A stretch of 64,000 nucleotides of DNA from Natrinema saccharevitans (GCF_001953745.1 NZ_LWLN01000001.1:3286001-3350000); one strand, 5' to 3'. Counted from the first letter of the stretch, positions 8,662 through 18,298 are shown. Translations and numbers: made by a program. Notes: generated by a model from the letters alone, not told the origin.

Positions 8662-10116
8662 TTACCGCGCCCGGGGAAGGCGGACGGTGACGCAACTCCC
8701 CGAACCGTCGTCGCGTGACGTGTAGTCGAGAGTGCCGCCGTAATCGTCGACGATCAGGCTGGCGAGCCACAGTCCCAGCCCGTTGCCGTGTCTGACCTGC
8801 GTGACCGGCTCGTCGTTGAAGATCCCGGCCCGCTCGGATGCGGGGATGCCGGGGCCGGTATCGCGGATGTGAACGCCGACCGTTTCGACGCCCTCGTCGA
8901 CGGCGATTTCGACGACCGGCTCGTCGGCGTGGGCGACCGCGTTCTGGACGAGTTCCTCGAGAACGGTCGCGAGCCGAGCGCCACCGAGGACGGCCGCGTC
9001 CGTGTCCCCGGTGATCGTGATCGTACTCGCGGGATACTGGTCGCGGAGATCGGCGACGCCCGTCTCGAGGGCGTCGCCGACGGTCATCGGCGTCCGTGGC
9101 CCGCCGTCCGAGAGGGTCGCGTCGGCGAGTTCCTTCGCCGACTCGTTGAGGTCGATCAACGACGCGGCCGCCGTCGCGATTTCGGCCGCGTTCTCGCGGT
9201 GGGTCTCGTCCTCGAGGTCCGTCAGCAGCGTCTCCGCGAACCCGCTGATGACGTTGAGTTCGTTGCGGAGGTTGTGCCGGAGCAGGCGGTGGAGGACTCG
9301 CAGGTGCTGTTCGCGGAGTTTCAGCGGTGTGATATCCCGTCCCTCCGTGACGAGAAGCTGAATCTCGCCCCGTTCGTCGGTGATCGGCCGGATCGAGAAG
9401 TCGATGACTGCGGTTCGGTCGGCACCCCGGATCCGGAGTTCGTCCCGGAACAGTTCCCCCTCGCCGGCGCGCTCGACGGCTTCGAGCGCGGTTTCGCGTG
9501 CCCCGTCGGCCAGCTGGAACCAGTAGGTGTCCCAGACCGGCTCGCCGACGACGTCGGCTCGTTCGACCCCGGCGAAGGAAAGCGCCGTCCGATTGACCTC
9601 GAGGACGGTCCCGTCGGGCTCGAGGAGGCCGGTGAACTGGTAGGTGTTGTTGAAAACGGCCTCGAAGCGGCGCTGTCGGGCCTTCCGGTCGGAGATGTCA
9701 CGAAAGAGACCGGTGAACAGCCGCTGGCCCTCGTGGGTGTGTTCCCGGAGACTCACCAGCACGTGGACTTCGTGGCCGTTCTTGTGTAACGCGGGGAGTT
9801 CGATCCCGTCCCAGTCGATGTGTTTCTCGCCGGTGCGGAGGTACTTTTCCAACCCGGCGGCGTGGGCGTCCTGTAGCCGCTCGGGGATCAACGTCATCTT
9901 CGAGGAGCCGATGAGGTCCGCGGGGCTGTAGCCGAGGATTTCCTCGATCGCGGGGTTGGCGAAGACGATGGTACTCTCCTCGTCGATGGTCAGCAGCCCC
10001 TCGGAGGTGTTGGCGACCAACTGCCGGAAGAACTCGCCTTCCTCGAAGGGAAACAGCGGCGACTCGAGGTCGGCGGCCGAACCCGATCGCGCTCGCTCCC
10101 GATTACCGCCGGTCAC
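8662..10116 (-). CDS. PAS-domain sensor histidine kinase, 484 aa
   Basis: No membrane segment is visible, so this is a cytoplasmic sensor kinase. It has two PAS domains (about residues 30-150 and 155-270), then a HisKA-like helix with the phosphoacceptor His in RLLRHNLRNELNVISGF. The ATPase domain follows, with the N box LEELVQNAVAHAD, G1 DTGPGIP and G2 GNGLGLWLASLIVDDYGG. Haloarchaeal kinases of this group are usually orphans and no response regulator is adjacent, so signal and target are unknown. I chose the GTG at 10116 rather than the ATG at 10158 because a strong TTATATAAA box lies 28 nt upstream of the GTG and would fall inside the longer reading frame. Confidence 0.9.
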   Translation of the reverse strand: MTGGNRERARSGSAADLESPLFPFEEGEFFRQLVANTSEGLLTIDEESTIVFANPAIEEILGYSPADLIGSSKMTLIPERLQDAHAAGLEKYLRTGEKHIDWDGIELPALHKNGHEVHVLVSLREHTHEGQRLFTGLFRDISDRKARQRRFEAVFNNTYQFTGLLEPDGTVLEVNRTALSFAGVERADVVGEPVWDTYWFQLADGARETALEAVERAGEGELFRDELRIRGADRTAVIDFSIRPITDERGEIQLLVTEGRDITPLKLREQHLRVLHRLLRHNLRNELNVISGFAETLLTDLEDETHRENAAEIATAAASLIDLNESAKELADATLSDGGPRTPMTVGDALETGVADLRDQYPASTITITGDTDAAVLGGARLATVLEELVQNAVAHADEPVVEIAVDEGVETVGVHIRDTGPGIPASERAGIFNDEPVTQVRHGNGLGLWLASLIVDDYGGTLDYTSRDDGSGSCVTVRLPRAR

Positions 10117-10138
10117 GCGAGGGAAACGGGCCGCGACG

Positions 10139-10147
10139 GTTATATAA
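10139..10147 (-). promoter_or_regulatory. TATA box of the histidine kinase gene
   Basis: A near-perfect archaeal TATA element (TTATATAAA) centred about 28 nt before the GTG at 10116. Its position decides the start of the kinase gene. Confidence 0.7.
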
Positions 10148-10273
10148 ACTCCGGCCATCCGGGCCGAGATCGATCGTAGCGTCGATCGTCGCTGCGGACG
10201 ACGGAGTTCGCAACCAGCGTCCCGCGACGGGAAACCTGAACTGGTTTATCCCGGGACCGTCAACCGGCGATCG

Positions 10274-10918
10274 ATGACAGTCGTCGCTTTCGACTTCGAC
10301 GGGACGCTTTCGGACTCCGAGATGACGGTCCTGCTGGGCGATCGCCGCGGCGTCGCCGCGGACATGGACGAGATCACAGAGCGCGCGATGAACGACGAGA
10401 TCGAGTACGCCGAGAGCCTGCGCAAGCGCGCGGCCCTGCTCGAGGGGCTGCCGGAAGCGGAGGCCGAGGCCGCCTTCGACGAGGTCGTCCTCCGGGAGGG
10501 CGCGGCCGATCTCGTCGCCGAACTGAACGACGCCGGCGTCACGACCGCCATCCTCACCGGCGGGTTCGAACGCGGAGTCGCGGCCGCCCTCGAGCGCGAT
10601 GGCGTCTCGGTCGATCACATCGTCTCGAATCGGCTACCGATGAGCGGGGGGAAACTCACCGGCGCGGTCGAGGGGCCGCTGATCGAGGGCACCAAGGACG
10701 ACGCCCTCGCGGACCTCGCCGCCGAGGTCGGCGTCGACCTCGCCGACACCGTCGCGATCGGCGACGGGGCCAACGACCTGCCGATGCTCGAGGTCGCGGG
10801 GCTGGCGATCGGGTTCGAACCCAAGCCGGCGGTCGAACCCCACTGCGATACCGTCGTCTCGACGATGACCGAGGCCCGCGAGGCGCTCGTCGCGGACGGC
10901 GTCCTCGCCGAGGACTGA
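10274..10918 (+). CDS. serB: Phosphoserine phosphatase (HAD family), 214 aa
   Basis: It dephosphorylates O-phosphoserine to serine, the last step of the serine pathway begun by serA at 6374-7960. HAD motifs are complete: motif I DFDGTLSD with the nucleophile and acid/base Asp at residues 7 and 9, motif II LTGGF, a Lys in GTKDDALADL, and motif IV GDGANDLPM. The helical cap lies between residues 15 and 80. A TGGTTTATCCC box about 30 nt upstream fits a leaderless transcript. Other HAD phosphatases of the SerB group are possible, but the pathway partner nearby supports this call. Confidence 0.92.
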   Translation: MTVVAFDFDGTLSDSEMTVLLGDRRGVAADMDEITERAMNDEIEYAESLRKRAALLEGLPEAEAEAAFDEVVLREGAADLVAELNDAGVTTAILTGGFERGVAAALERDGVSVDHIVSNRLPMSGGKLTGAVEGPLIEGTKDDALADLAAEVGVDLADTVAIGDGANDLPMLEVAGLAIGFEPKPAVEPHCDTVVSTMTEAREALVADGVLAED

Positions 10919-10978
10919 TCGACCCGTAATTCCCTGTTGTCTCACTCGGCGATATCGGATTCTCGGAACTGGCCGTTT

Positions 10979-11064
10979 CTATAGTAGCCGCTGAACGTCA
11001 TTGCACACCTGATCGCACGACTGCGCTGCGATCAGTGTGTGAATCGTTTCGACGGCTACTATAG
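10979..11064. repeat. Family 2 palindromic repeat, copy 1
   Basis: An 86-bp element with ends CTATAGTAGCCG and CGGCTACTATAG that pair exactly, and an inner stem TGATCGCA/TGCGATCA around a short loop. It lies between serB and a small membrane-protein gene on the same strand. Copies 2 (18944-19028) and 3 (20856-20941) share the layout. No transposase gene is present in or beside it. Confidence 0.85.
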
Positions 11065-11163
11065 CCGCCGTCTCGGCTCGTTTTTCCGCCCGGCGTGACG
11101 TTCAGGGCTAACTGCCGATTTCCGCACCGAGAGAGTTATTAACTCGAGATCGGGTAAGTTCTG

Positions 11164-11556
11164 ATGATGATGTGGCAAGACCTCGTATTCATGCTCGGCA
11201 GCGGCCTCTCGATCGTCTTTCTCGCGCCGACCCTGCGCGACTCGAGCGCGCGGGTCCCCCTCGGCACGAGCCTGCCGTCGATGGGGATCGGCTTCGTCTA
11301 CGCGACGACGTTTTTCACGCTCGGGATGACCTTCTCGGCGATGGGCGCGTTCGCCGCCGGGACGATGTGGTCGCTGATCGCGCTGTTCCGCTCGCCTCAG
11401 GGCGTTTCGATGAAGTTACTCGCCCGGGAGAACCTCGCGCTGTTCGTCTCGGATCTCCAGTACTGGCTCGCCCGCCGACGGTCGGACGGGTCTCACGCGG
11501 AACAGTACGTCTCGATCGACACCGTCCAACCACGCGGGCAGAGCGACCGCCCCTGA
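11164..11556 (+). CDS. Small membrane protein of unknown function, 130 aa
   Basis: Three hydrophobic stretches are visible: DLVFMLGSGLSIVFLAP, the long GIGFVYATTFFTLGMTFSA segment, and the adjoining AFAAGTMWSLIALF. A charged cytosolic-looking tail of about 50 residues follows. It is probably an integral membrane protein with two or three helices. I know no function for it. The start has a GAGTTATTAACTC box about 27 nt upstream, itself a palindrome. Another start two codons downstream is possible (MMMW). Confidence 0.75.
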   Translation: MMMWQDLVFMLGSGLSIVFLAPTLRDSSARVPLGTSLPSMGIGFVYATTFFTLGMTFSAMGAFAAGTMWSLIALFRSPQGVSMKLLARENLALFVSDLQYWLARRRSDGSHAEQYVSIDTVQPRGQSDRP

Positions 11557-11632
11557 AACCGACTCCAGTCCTCCTCGTCGCTGGTCATTCTGCCGACCGG
11601 GTCGTAAAAAACGGCGCCCCCTGAACGCCGGT

Positions 11633-12403
11633 CTACGTCTGTTCGTCTACCTTCGCGATCGCGGCGTCGATGATGTCCTCACCCTGCGTGATGAGCGCCC
11701 CGACGATCGCGAAGACGGCCGGGAAGACGATGCCAGCGAAGAGGATCGCGTCGCTGGTCGATGGCCCGACCTCGATATCGGACGTGACGGTCTGCTCTTG
11801 TGCGTCGATGAACTGGTCCGATTCAAGTACGGGGACGGCCTCGAGGGCACTCATTACCGTCGCGTAGTCGGAGAACGTCGTGGTCATCACGAAGGCAGCG
11901 AGCGCCGCGAACACGAGGTACGGTGGAACGACAGTGATCCCAGCCTTTGCCGCTTCGACCGGACCGTCAGCATCGGTGTATCGAGCGATACCGTAGCCGG
12001 CCGCCATCACTGTTCCGACTGTAACTGCGAACAGAATAACCCCCGAAAAGAGGAACGGCGTGTTGGTAAGCGCGGCGGCATTGTTCGGAATGTTTCCGAG
12101 TACGATGGACTCTCCGTTGGCCTCGAACCCGACACCGAACATTCCGAGGTAACTCCAGCCCGCCGCGATCCACGAACCGACGAGATCCGTCATGACCGGT
12201 GAATCCCCGGTGGTGTTCACCTCCGGCATCGTCCGTGCGGATGCAATCATCGTCAAGAACAAGTGCGTGAGATACGTCGCGACGACGGCGATGGCCCCGA
12301 ACACCGCCCCCTCTTTGACCGGCAGATCGCTCCCGCCGTCCTGCGGGACCTGCCGCTGTACGTCCGATTCATCCTCGTAATCGAGCTGCTTCCCGTCTGA
12401 CAT
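11633..12403 (-). CDS. Integral membrane protein of unknown function, 256 aa
   Basis: The N-terminal 30 residues are polar and acidic. At least four membrane helices follow: GAVFGAIAVVATYLTHLFLT, FLFSGVILFAVTVGTVMAAGYG, ITVVPPYLVFAALAAFVMT and ILFAGIVFPAVFAIVGALI. It has no motif that I can tie to a transporter family. The frame extends to 12499, but the ATG at 12403 has a TTATAAT-type box about 30 nt before it on the minus strand. The layout looks like a haloarchaeal lineage-specific membrane protein. It is convergent with the 130-aa membrane protein upstream in the window. Confidence 0.8.
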   Translation of the reverse strand: MSDGKQLDYEDESDVQRQVPQDGGSDLPVKEGAVFGAIAVVATYLTHLFLTMIASARTMPEVNTTGDSPVMTDLVGSWIAAGWSYLGMFGVGFEANGESIVLGNIPNNAAALTNTPFLFSGVILFAVTVGTVMAAGYGIARYTDADGPVEAAKAGITVVPPYLVFAALAAFVMTTTFSDYATVMSALEAVPVLESDQFIDAQEQTVTSDIEVGPSTSDAILFAGIVFPAVFAIVGALITQGEDIIDAAIAKVDEQT

Positions 12404-12539
12404 CACCAATACATCAGTCAGAAAGGTATTATAATTTACGGCACTATTCCCCGCTGATACCGATAGTGGCCGGCGAAATCCCGACTGAGCCGCCCCCAAA
12501 CCTATCGACCTAATTACTTATATCGCGGCTGGCACGATC

Positions 12540-13793
12540 TCACTCGGAGAACAGGCTCGTGTGGACCGGCGCGAACTCCCCGGAGTCGTCGGACTCGGGT
12601 TCGGTGTCGGTGATCGCCCGTCCCTCGAGTCCCGCCGCGAGCAGGTCCGACAGCGGCGGGCCGACCTTCTCGGGTTCGACGAGGAAGGCGTCGTGGCCGT
12701 GGTCGGACTCGACGACGTGATGCGCGACGTCGACGTCGGCCTCGCGGGCGGCTTCGGCCAGCGCTTCGGCCTGTTCGGTGGTGAAGTGCCAGTCACCGGT
12801 AAAGGAGAGCAAGAGGAGCTCGCCCTCGAAGGCCGCCAGCGCGTCGGCGTCTCCCTCGTACCCCGCCGCGAGGTCGAAGTCGTCCATCGCGCGGGTCATG
12901 TAGAGGTAGCTGTTGGCGTCGAACCGGTCGACGAACTTGTCGGCCTGATAGTCCAGATAGGACTCGACCTCCCGATACGGGAAGAAGGCTGCCGCGGGAT
13001 CGGGCTGCTCCTCGCGGACCGTCTCCCGGCCCGCCGACCGTCGGCCGAACTTCCGGCTCATCGAGGCCTTCGAGAGGTACATGATGTGGCCGATCTGACG
13101 GGCTCGAGCCAGTCCGTCCTCGGGTTCGGCCCTCCCGCCGGACGAGTCCGACGGCCCTCCGTTCGCGTCGCTCTCGGAGGCGCCGTAGTAGTGGCCGCCG
13201 TTCCAGTTCGGGTCGCTCGTGATGGCCCGGCGGGCGACGGTATCGAGCGCGAGACACTGCGGATCGAGTCTGGCCGCAGTGGCGACCGCCCCCGCGCGTT
13301 CGACGTCGTCCGGGTAGCGCCGGAGCCAGTCGAGGACGTTCATCCCGCCGACGCTGCCGCCGACGACCGCGCGGAGCCGACCGACGCCGAGTTCGTCCAG
13401 CAGTTTCCGCTGGGCGCGGGTCCAGTCGCCGACCGTGACCGGCGGGAAGTCGGTGCCGTAGGGCTCGCCCGTCTCGGGGTTCTCGCTGGCTGGTCCGGTC
13501 GTCCCGTAGCACGACCCCGGCGCGTTCGCACAGACGACGTAGTACTCCGTCGTGTCGATCGCCTTCCCGGGGCCGACGACGTCGCCCCACCAGGCTCGGG
13601 CCTGGCCCGCGGTCTCGTCGCCGGCGTCCGGCCGGCGGGCGACGTGGGCGCTGCCGGTCAGCGCGTGACAGATCAGTACCGCGTTATCGCCGGTGAAGTC
13701 GCCGTAGGTCTCGTAGGCCACCTCGAGGTTCGGGATCGACTCCCCCGAGAGGAACTGGAACTCCCCGAGATCGACCGTCTCCTTGGTCGTCAT
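12540..13793 (-). CDS. metX: Homoserine O-acetyltransferase, 417 aa
   Basis: It transfers an acetyl group from acetyl-CoA to homoserine, giving O-acetylhomoserine for methionine synthesis. The alpha/beta-hydrolase fold has the nucleophile Ser147 in GGSVGGMN, a catalytic Asp near SFTGDWHF, and a His near ESDHGHDAF. The ALTGSAH segment near residue 45 forms the oxyanion region. Residues about 215-260 hold an acidic insert common in haloarchaeal versions. Its start overlaps the stop of the upstream sulfhydrylase by four bases, so the two are one operon and translation is probably coupled. Confidence 0.95.
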   Translation of the reverse strand: MTTKETVDLGEFQFLSGESIPNLEVAYETYGDFTGDNAVLICHALTGSAHVARRPDAGDETAGQARAWWGDVVGPGKAIDTTEYYVVCANAPGSCYGTTGPASENPETGEPYGTDFPPVTVGDWTRAQRKLLDELGVGRLRAVVGGSVGGMNVLDWLRRYPDDVERAGAVATAARLDPQCLALDTVARRAITSDPNWNGGHYYGASESDANGGPSDSSGGRAEPEDGLARARQIGHIMYLSKASMSRKFGRRSAGRETVREEQPDPAAAFFPYREVESYLDYQADKFVDRFDANSYLYMTRAMDDFDLAAGYEGDADALAAFEGELLLLSFTGDWHFTTEQAEALAEAAREADVDVAHHVVESDHGHDAFLVEPEKVGPPLSDLLAAGLEGRAITDTEPESDDSGEFAPVHTSLFSE

Positions 13794-15169
13794 GCCGTCT
13801 CACCCGCCGCTCGTGTCGCGGCGTCGATCGCTCCCTCGAGGTCCGCCAGAATGTCCTCGGGGTCCTCGATACCCACCGACATCCGGATCAGATCGTCGGT
13901 GACGCCGGCCTCCTCGCGCTCTTCGGGCGTGAGTTGGCCGTGGGTGGTGCTGGCGGGGTGGATCACCAGCGTCTTCGCGTCGCCGATGTTCGCGAGGAAC
14001 GAGGCCAACTCGACGTTCTCGCAGAAGGCCTTTCCCGCGGCGTATCCGCTCTCGAGGCCGAACGCGACCATCCCGCCGTAGTCCTCGAGGTACCGACTCG
14101 CGTTGTCGTGGGTCGGGTGGTCCGCGAGGCCGGGATGGGTGACCCAGGCGACGGCCTCGTGATCGTCGAGATAGTCGGCAACGATCCGGGCGTTCTCGCA
14201 GTGTTTCGCGACGCGCAGCGGCATCGACTCGAGACCTTGCAGCGTCTGCCAGGCGTCGAACGGCGACTGCTGGTTCCCCAGACTGCGCAGCGACCGAAAA
14301 CGGGCCGCGGCCGCGAAGGGGGCTTCGGGGAAGTCCCGCGAGAAGTCGACGTCGTGGTAGGCGTGGTTCTGGCCCGCGATCTCGTCGTAGCCGTGCTCGC
14401 CCCACGGGAAGGAACCGCCGTCGACCAGCACGCCGCCGACGGTCGTGCCGGAGCCGTGGAGCCACTTGGTCGTCGACTCCCAGACGACGTCCGCGCCGTG
14501 TTCCAGCGGTCGACACAGTGCCGGCGTCGCGAACGTGTTGTCGACCACGAGCGGCACGCCGTTGTCGTGGGCGATCTCGGCGACGCGCTCGAAGTCCGGC
14601 GTCACCAGCGAGGGGTTGCCGATCGTCTCGACGTGGACGAAGGCGGTGTTCTCGTCGATCGCCGCCTCGTAGGCGTCGTACTCGAGCGTGGGGACGAATT
14701 TCGGTTCGATGTCCCGCCGCGTCGCGGTCTTCGAGAAGTAGGCCGTCGTCCCGCCGTAGGTGTCGGTCGAACAGACCACGTTGTCGCCGGCCTCCGCGAG
14801 GATCAGGACAGCGGCGTCGAGCGCGGCCATCCCGCTGCCGGTCGCGACCGCGCCCGCCCCGCCCTCGAGGTCGGCGAGGCGCTCCTCGAGCGTGGTGACC
14901 GTGGGGTTTGCCATCCGCGAGTAGATGTAGCCGTCGTCCTCGAGGGCGTAGCGGTCGGCGGCCGTGTCGGCGTCCTCGAAGACGTAGGAGGTCGTCTGGT
15001 AGATCGGCGGTGCCCTCGCGCCGGTTTCCGGGTCCGGGGACTGGCCCGCGTGGACGCTACGGGTGCCCAGCCCGCGCTTCTCGCGATCGGCGGTGTCACC
15101 GCCTCCGCTTCGAGACGTCTCCGACGTCTCGCGATCGCCGTCGCACCCGTCGCTGGCGTCGTCGCTCAT
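13790..15169 (-). CDS. O-acetylhomoserine sulfhydrylase / Cys-Met metabolism PLP enzyme, 459 aa
   Basis: This is a PLP enzyme of the Cys/Met metabolism family. The PLP Lys is in [11 protein letters not shown]; the family signature also shows DNTFATPAL and [11 protein letters not shown]. It most likely makes homocysteine from O-acetylhomoserine and sulfide, because the gene is fused by a four-base overlap to metX, which makes that substrate. Cystathionine gamma-synthase activity cannot be excluded. The first 30 residues are a polar extension ([19 protein letters not shown]) with no homology I can see. The frame stays open to 16270, but the ATG at 15169 has CATATG-type AT-rich DNA 28 nt upstream and is the first reasonable start. 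Confidence 0.9.
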   Translation of the reverse strand: MSDDASDGCDGDRETSETSRSGGGDTADREKRGLGTRSVHAGQSPDPETGARAPPIYQTTSYVFEDADTAADRYALEDDGYIYSRMANPTVTTLEERLADLEGGAGAVATGSGMAALDAAVLILAEAGDNVVCSTDTYGGTTAYFSKTATRRDIEPKFVPTLEYDAYEAAIDENTAFVHVETIGNPSLVTPDFERVAEIAHDNGVPLVVDNTFATPALCRPLEHGADVVWESTTKWLHGSGTTVGGVLVDGGSFPWGEHGYDEIAGQNHAYHDVDFSRDFPEAPFAAAARFRSLRSLGNQQSPFDAWQTLQGLESMPLRVAKHCENARIVADYLDDHEAVAWVTHPGLADHPTHDNASRYLEDYGGMVAFGLESGYAAGKAFCENVELASFLANIGDAKTLVIHPASTTHGQLTPEEREEAGVTDDLIRMSVGIEDPEDILADLEGAIDAATRAAGETA

Positions 15170-15174
15170 GTTCT

Positions 15175-15184
15175 GTATGCATAC
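15175..15184. promoter_or_regulatory. Palindrome GTATGCATAC in the metX operon promoter
   Basis: A perfect 10-bp palindrome lies between the likely TATA region (about 15196-15203, itself containing ATATGCAT) and the ATG at 15169. A protein bound here would block a leaderless start, so it is a candidate operator. No regulator is identified. Confidence 0.35.
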
Positions 15185-15232
15185 TTCTCCACGTTCATAT
15201 GCATCGTAGTAACGGCAAAAACAGCAGCCTAG

Positions 15233-15436
15233 ACATTCACACGCACAAAATCTGGGACTCCCTCCGTCGACGGCAGCGAGACGGTCGAATCGCTGCTCGA
15301 GACGGGCGTCGCGGTCCACGGCCTGCAGCGACACCTGGACCTGAAGGACCTCGTCGAGGGGGGCGAAACGGTCCCCTCGGGCGGCGGCGAACTCACGCGA
15401 CCGCAAGACGAGGGCTACGCCGACATCCGTTCGTAG
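15233..15436 (+). other. Possible gene remnant, 67 codons without a start
   Basis: The plus-strand frame from 15233 to the TAG at 15436 has haloarchaeal-type composition and reads like a protein C-terminus (HLDLKDLVEGGETVPSGGG, then QDEGYADIRS), but it has no ATG, GTG or TTG in the first part. It fills most of the gap between the sulfhydrylase and the lipoprotein gene. It may be the tail of a decayed gene; I cannot name its family, and chance is possible. Confidence 0.3.
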
Positions 15437-15468
15437 CTCGTCTCCGTCGCGACCTCGGCTCGGCGCAC

Positions 15469-16125
15469 CTACGCGTGTTCGATCGACTCGAGCATCGTCC
15501 GAACGGCCCCGGACTCGGTCTCGAAGCCGTGAACCTGCGGGAAGACCGCGACGGGGATCACGAAGTCGTCGCCGTGGGTCACCGGTTCGCCGACCAGCAG
15601 GAAGACCTCGATCGACGCGCTGGCGTCGACGAGCTGTGCACGCGCCTCGTACCGGACGAGCGTCGTCGCGGATCCAAGGACCGTCGCCGACTCCTCGCCG
15701 ACGCGGTCGACGTCCTCGAGCCGGTCGTACCGGTCCTGGATCAGCGCGACGAGGTCGTCCGTCGAGTAGTCGCCGACGGGGTTGAACGTCTTCCCGAGGA
15801 CCGACACCTGCGGCGTCGAGAGGACGGCGACGACCGCCGCCTGGACGCGCGTCAGTCCGACGGCGTCGAGCGAAATCGAGCGGTCGTACTCGGCGTACCA
15901 GTTCCGTGCCTCGATCGTTCGCTCGATCCCGAACCGGCTCACGGTCCGTTCGACGGGTACTTCCTCGACGGTCCGTTCCTCGTAGCCGGTCTCCTCGAGC
16001 GCAGCCGGGGCGACGGTCGCCGCCTCCGAGGCCAACGAGTCCGCAACGAATCCGGTACAGCCGGCAACGAGCGCGGTTCCGGCGGTCGTCCCCGCGACGA
16101 GCAGTCGGCGGCGCGTGAGCGTCAT
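15469..16125 (-). CDS. Haloarchaeal Tat lipoprotein of unknown function, 218 aa
   Basis: The N-terminus MTLTRRRLLVAGTTAG, then LVAGC, is a Tat signal with lipobox, so the mature protein is anchored at Cys22 or so on the outer face. The body has repeated hydrophobic/charged strands (YDRSISLDAVGLTRVQAAVV; QVSVLGKTFNPVGDYSTDDL) and resembles the family of lineage-specific haloarchaeal lipoproteins annotated only as DUFs (from memory DUF6517-like; not checked). It is divergent from the MFS gene at 16233. Confidence 0.8.
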   Translation of the reverse strand: MTLTRRRLLVAGTTAGTALVAGCTGFVADSLASEAATVAPAALEETGYEERTVEEVPVERTVSRFGIERTIEARNWYAEYDRSISLDAVGLTRVQAAVVAVLSTPQVSVLGKTFNPVGDYSTDDLVALIQDRYDRLEDVDRVGEESATVLGSATTLVRYEARAQLVDASASIEVFLLVGEPVTHGDDFVIPVAVFPQVHGFETESGAVRTMLESIEHA

Positions 16126-16232
16126 CGCTATGTAGAGGTCGTCGGTGACCGAAAACGCGTCGGTTCCGTGCGGACGACGCGGCGTCGCCCGAGACGGACG
16201 ACTTGATAGGCCCGTAGTACGAAGGGCCGCTC

Positions 16233-17465
16233 GTGCACTCGAGTGACCGCGACCGTGTCGTGTTGGCCACTCTCGTCTTCGCGGTGATGTTCTCCCAGTT
16301 GCTGCTCTATCCGGGCGTCGCGACGCTCGTCGGGACGCTGGGGGCCGACGCGACGACGTCGGTGTTCGCCGCGACGCCGCTGGACGCGAGCATGTGGTTC
16401 CTCGTGGCCGAGTTCGCCGCCTACGTCGCCTTCGTCGGCCTCTGGGGGGTCGCAAGCGACGCGACCGGCCGACGGGTCCCCTTCATCGTCGCGGGCTCGT
16501 TCGCTGGCGCGGTCGGCTACGCGGCCCTCGCCGCGGTCCCGGCGGTCGGCTCGATTCCCTTCGCGGGCGTCCTCGCCCTCCGGGTCCTGCAGGGTTCGAT
16601 GACCATCGGTGCCTTCTCACTGACGATGACCATGCTAATGGACCTCGAGGGGGGACACGGGCGGAACATGGGGGCGGCTGGGATCGCCATCGGCACCGGC
16701 GCGGCGCTGGGCGCGCCGATCGGCGGCCAGTTGACCGAGATCGATCCGATCGCGCCGCTGCTGGTCGCCGCCGGGCTCCTCGTCTGCGTCGGCACGCTCG
16801 TGACCCGTATCGAGGACCGAACGCCCGATCGGGGCCGGAGCGCTCGCGCCCTCATCGACGGGGTCCGGCGGCGACCGACCCTATCGATTCCCTACGCCTT
16901 CGGTTTCGTCGACCGGCTCACCGCGGGCTTTTTCGCGCTCGTCGGCACGCTGTACTTCCAGGAGACGTTCGGGCTCGACGCCGGGGCGACCGGTCTCATG
17001 CTGGCGTGTTTCTTCGGTCCGTTCGCCCTGTTGCAGTACCCCATGGGCGCGCTCTCGGACCGGATCGGACGGACCGTCCCCATCGTCGTCGGATCGGCCT
17101 GTTACGGCGGTGGGATCCTCCTCGTCGGCGCGTCCCCGTCGGTCGCCGCCGCCGCCGTCGCGATGATCGGCGTCGGTGTCCTCGGCGCTCTCGTCTCCCC
17201 CGCGACGATGGCGCTGGTCACCGACCTCGCCGACGAGAGCGAACGCGGGCTCGCCATGGCCGGGTTCAACCTCGCCGGAAGCCTCGGCTTCCTCGGCGGC
17301 TTCCTCGTCGGCGGCACCGTCGCCAGCGGCTACGGCTACGAGGTAGCCTTCCTCGTCGTCGGCGGCCTGGAGATCGCGATCGCCATCGTCACCGTCCCGG
17401 TGTTTCTGCGACTCTCGCTCGAGCGGACCGAACGGTTCCGGTCGGGCGATCACGGGGACGCCTGA
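16233..17465 (+). CDS. Major facilitator superfamily transporter, 410 aa
   Basis: About twelve hydrophobic helices with the two-fold MFS layout are seen. The loop 2-3 signature appears as GVASDATGRRVPFI, and its counterpart after helix 8 is GALSDRIGRTVPIV. The sequence is closest in style to drug/proton antiporters, but the substrate is unknown. The start is a GTG (16233) with a CTTGATAGG box about 28 nt upstream. The stop TGA is directly followed by palindromic repeat C, which begins on the last base of the stop. Confidence 0.9.
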   Translation: MHSSDRDRVVLATLVFAVMFSQLLLYPGVATLVGTLGADATTSVFAATPLDASMWFLVAEFAAYVAFVGLWGVASDATGRRVPFIVAGSFAGAVGYAALAAVPAVGSIPFAGVLALRVLQGSMTIGAFSLTMTMLMDLEGGHGRNMGAAGIAIGTGAALGAPIGGQLTEIDPIAPLLVAAGLLVCVGTLVTRIEDRTPDRGRSARALIDGVRRRPTLSIPYAFGFVDRLTAGFFALVGTLYFQETFGLDAGATGLMLACFFGPFALLQYPMGALSDRIGRTVPIVVGSACYGGGILLVGASPSVAAAAVAMIGVGVLGALVSPATMALVTDLADESERGLAMAGFNLAGSLGFLGGFLVGGTVASGYGYEVAFLVVGGLEIAIAIVTVPVFLRLSLERTERFRSGDHGDA

Positions 17466-17545
17466 GACGGTTTGCTGTAACTATGTACCGGTGCAACCGC
17501 AGGGTAGTCGCGGTTGCGCCGGCACTGACTGATCGCGGTCCGTAT
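17465..17545. repeat. Family 1 palindromic repeat, copy C
   Basis: An 81-bp imperfect palindrome. The left end AGACGGTTTGCTGTAACTATG leads into ACCGGTGCAACCGC; the right half has CGCGGTTGCGCCGGCACTG, then GGTCCGTAT. The first A is the last base of the MFS stop codon. It lies upstream of a halocyanin gene on the same strand, so it could be a terminator that insulates the two genes. Confidence 0.8.
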
Positions 17546-17658
17546 GAGGCGGCCGTCCGAACAGTTGGCTTGACAGTCTTTGATCGTGGTATGTGTGACC
17601 ATAACATAGCAGTACTAGAAGGTATCAATTTTTATGCGCGCGAGCTAAATCCCGGGTG

Positions 17659-18126
17659 ATGGCACGAGATAATCCGGTTTCACGGCGGACAGCACTGAAG
17701 GTGACGGGCGCGGCGGCGACGACCGCGCTCCTTGCCGGTTGTAGCAGTGGCGGCAACGGTAACGGCAACGGTAACGGCAACGGCGACAGTGAGGGCCCGT
17801 TCACGATCGAGTCCGGAACGACCATCGAGCTCAAGTCGCTGGCTCAGTCCTGGGAAGGCGTCGCGCCGTCCCAGATCGAAGGCGTGGAGAACCCCGACCT
17901 CAGCCTCACCGAGGGCGAGACCTACACGATCGAGTGGGTCGAGAACGAGACGGGTACGCACAACCTCGCGGTCTACGACGACAGTGAGTCGGCCGTCGCA
18001 GGACCGACTGAAGAGACCAGCGAAGCCGGTGCGTCGGTCGAGTTCGAGGCGTCGAGCGACACCGTCGAGTACGTTTGTGAGCCCCACTACAGCGTCGGCA
18101 TGACGGGCAACATCGAACTCGAATAA
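17659..18126 (+). CDS. Halocyanin-type blue copper protein (lipoprotein), 155 aa
   Basis: A small type 1 copper electron carrier exported by Tat and held to the membrane by a lipid. The signal is SRRTALKVTGAAATTALLAGC, shown here as SRRTALKV and LLAGC, followed by a Gly-Asn repeat linker (from 17752; alternating GGC/GGT AAC codons). The copper ligands are a His in GTHNLAVY and Cys, His and Met in VCEPHYSVGM. The domain is about 110 residues. A TTTTTATG box 28 nt upstream supports the ATG at 17659. A second halocyanin-like gene follows in tandem, 172 bases on. Partner oxidoreductases are not in the window. Confidence 0.92.
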   Translation: MARDNPVSRRTALKVTGAAATTALLAGCSSGGNGNGNGNGNGDSEGPFTIESGTTIELKSLAQSWEGVAPSQIEGVENPDLSLTEGETYTIEWVENETGTHNLAVYDDSESAVAGPTEETSEAGASVEFEASSDTVEYVCEPHYSVGMTGNIELE

Positions 18127-18298
18127 CGGAATCGACGCCGCAACCCGGGTGAAACGGTCGATACCGTCTGACCGTTGCAGTTTCCGACCGCTTTTCGACG
18201 TTTTTGTCCGATGGGCTACAGTATACGTTTCCGGGTGTGGCCGCTCCGTCCCCGGTCGAATCAGCACTTTTTAGTGTAACTGATATGTCCTCGAGTTC

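Noticed and set aside
13934-15232. Long plus-strand frame, 432 codons, antisense to the sulfhydrylase gene
   Set aside because: The PLP enzyme on the minus strand has all its motifs; this is its shadow.
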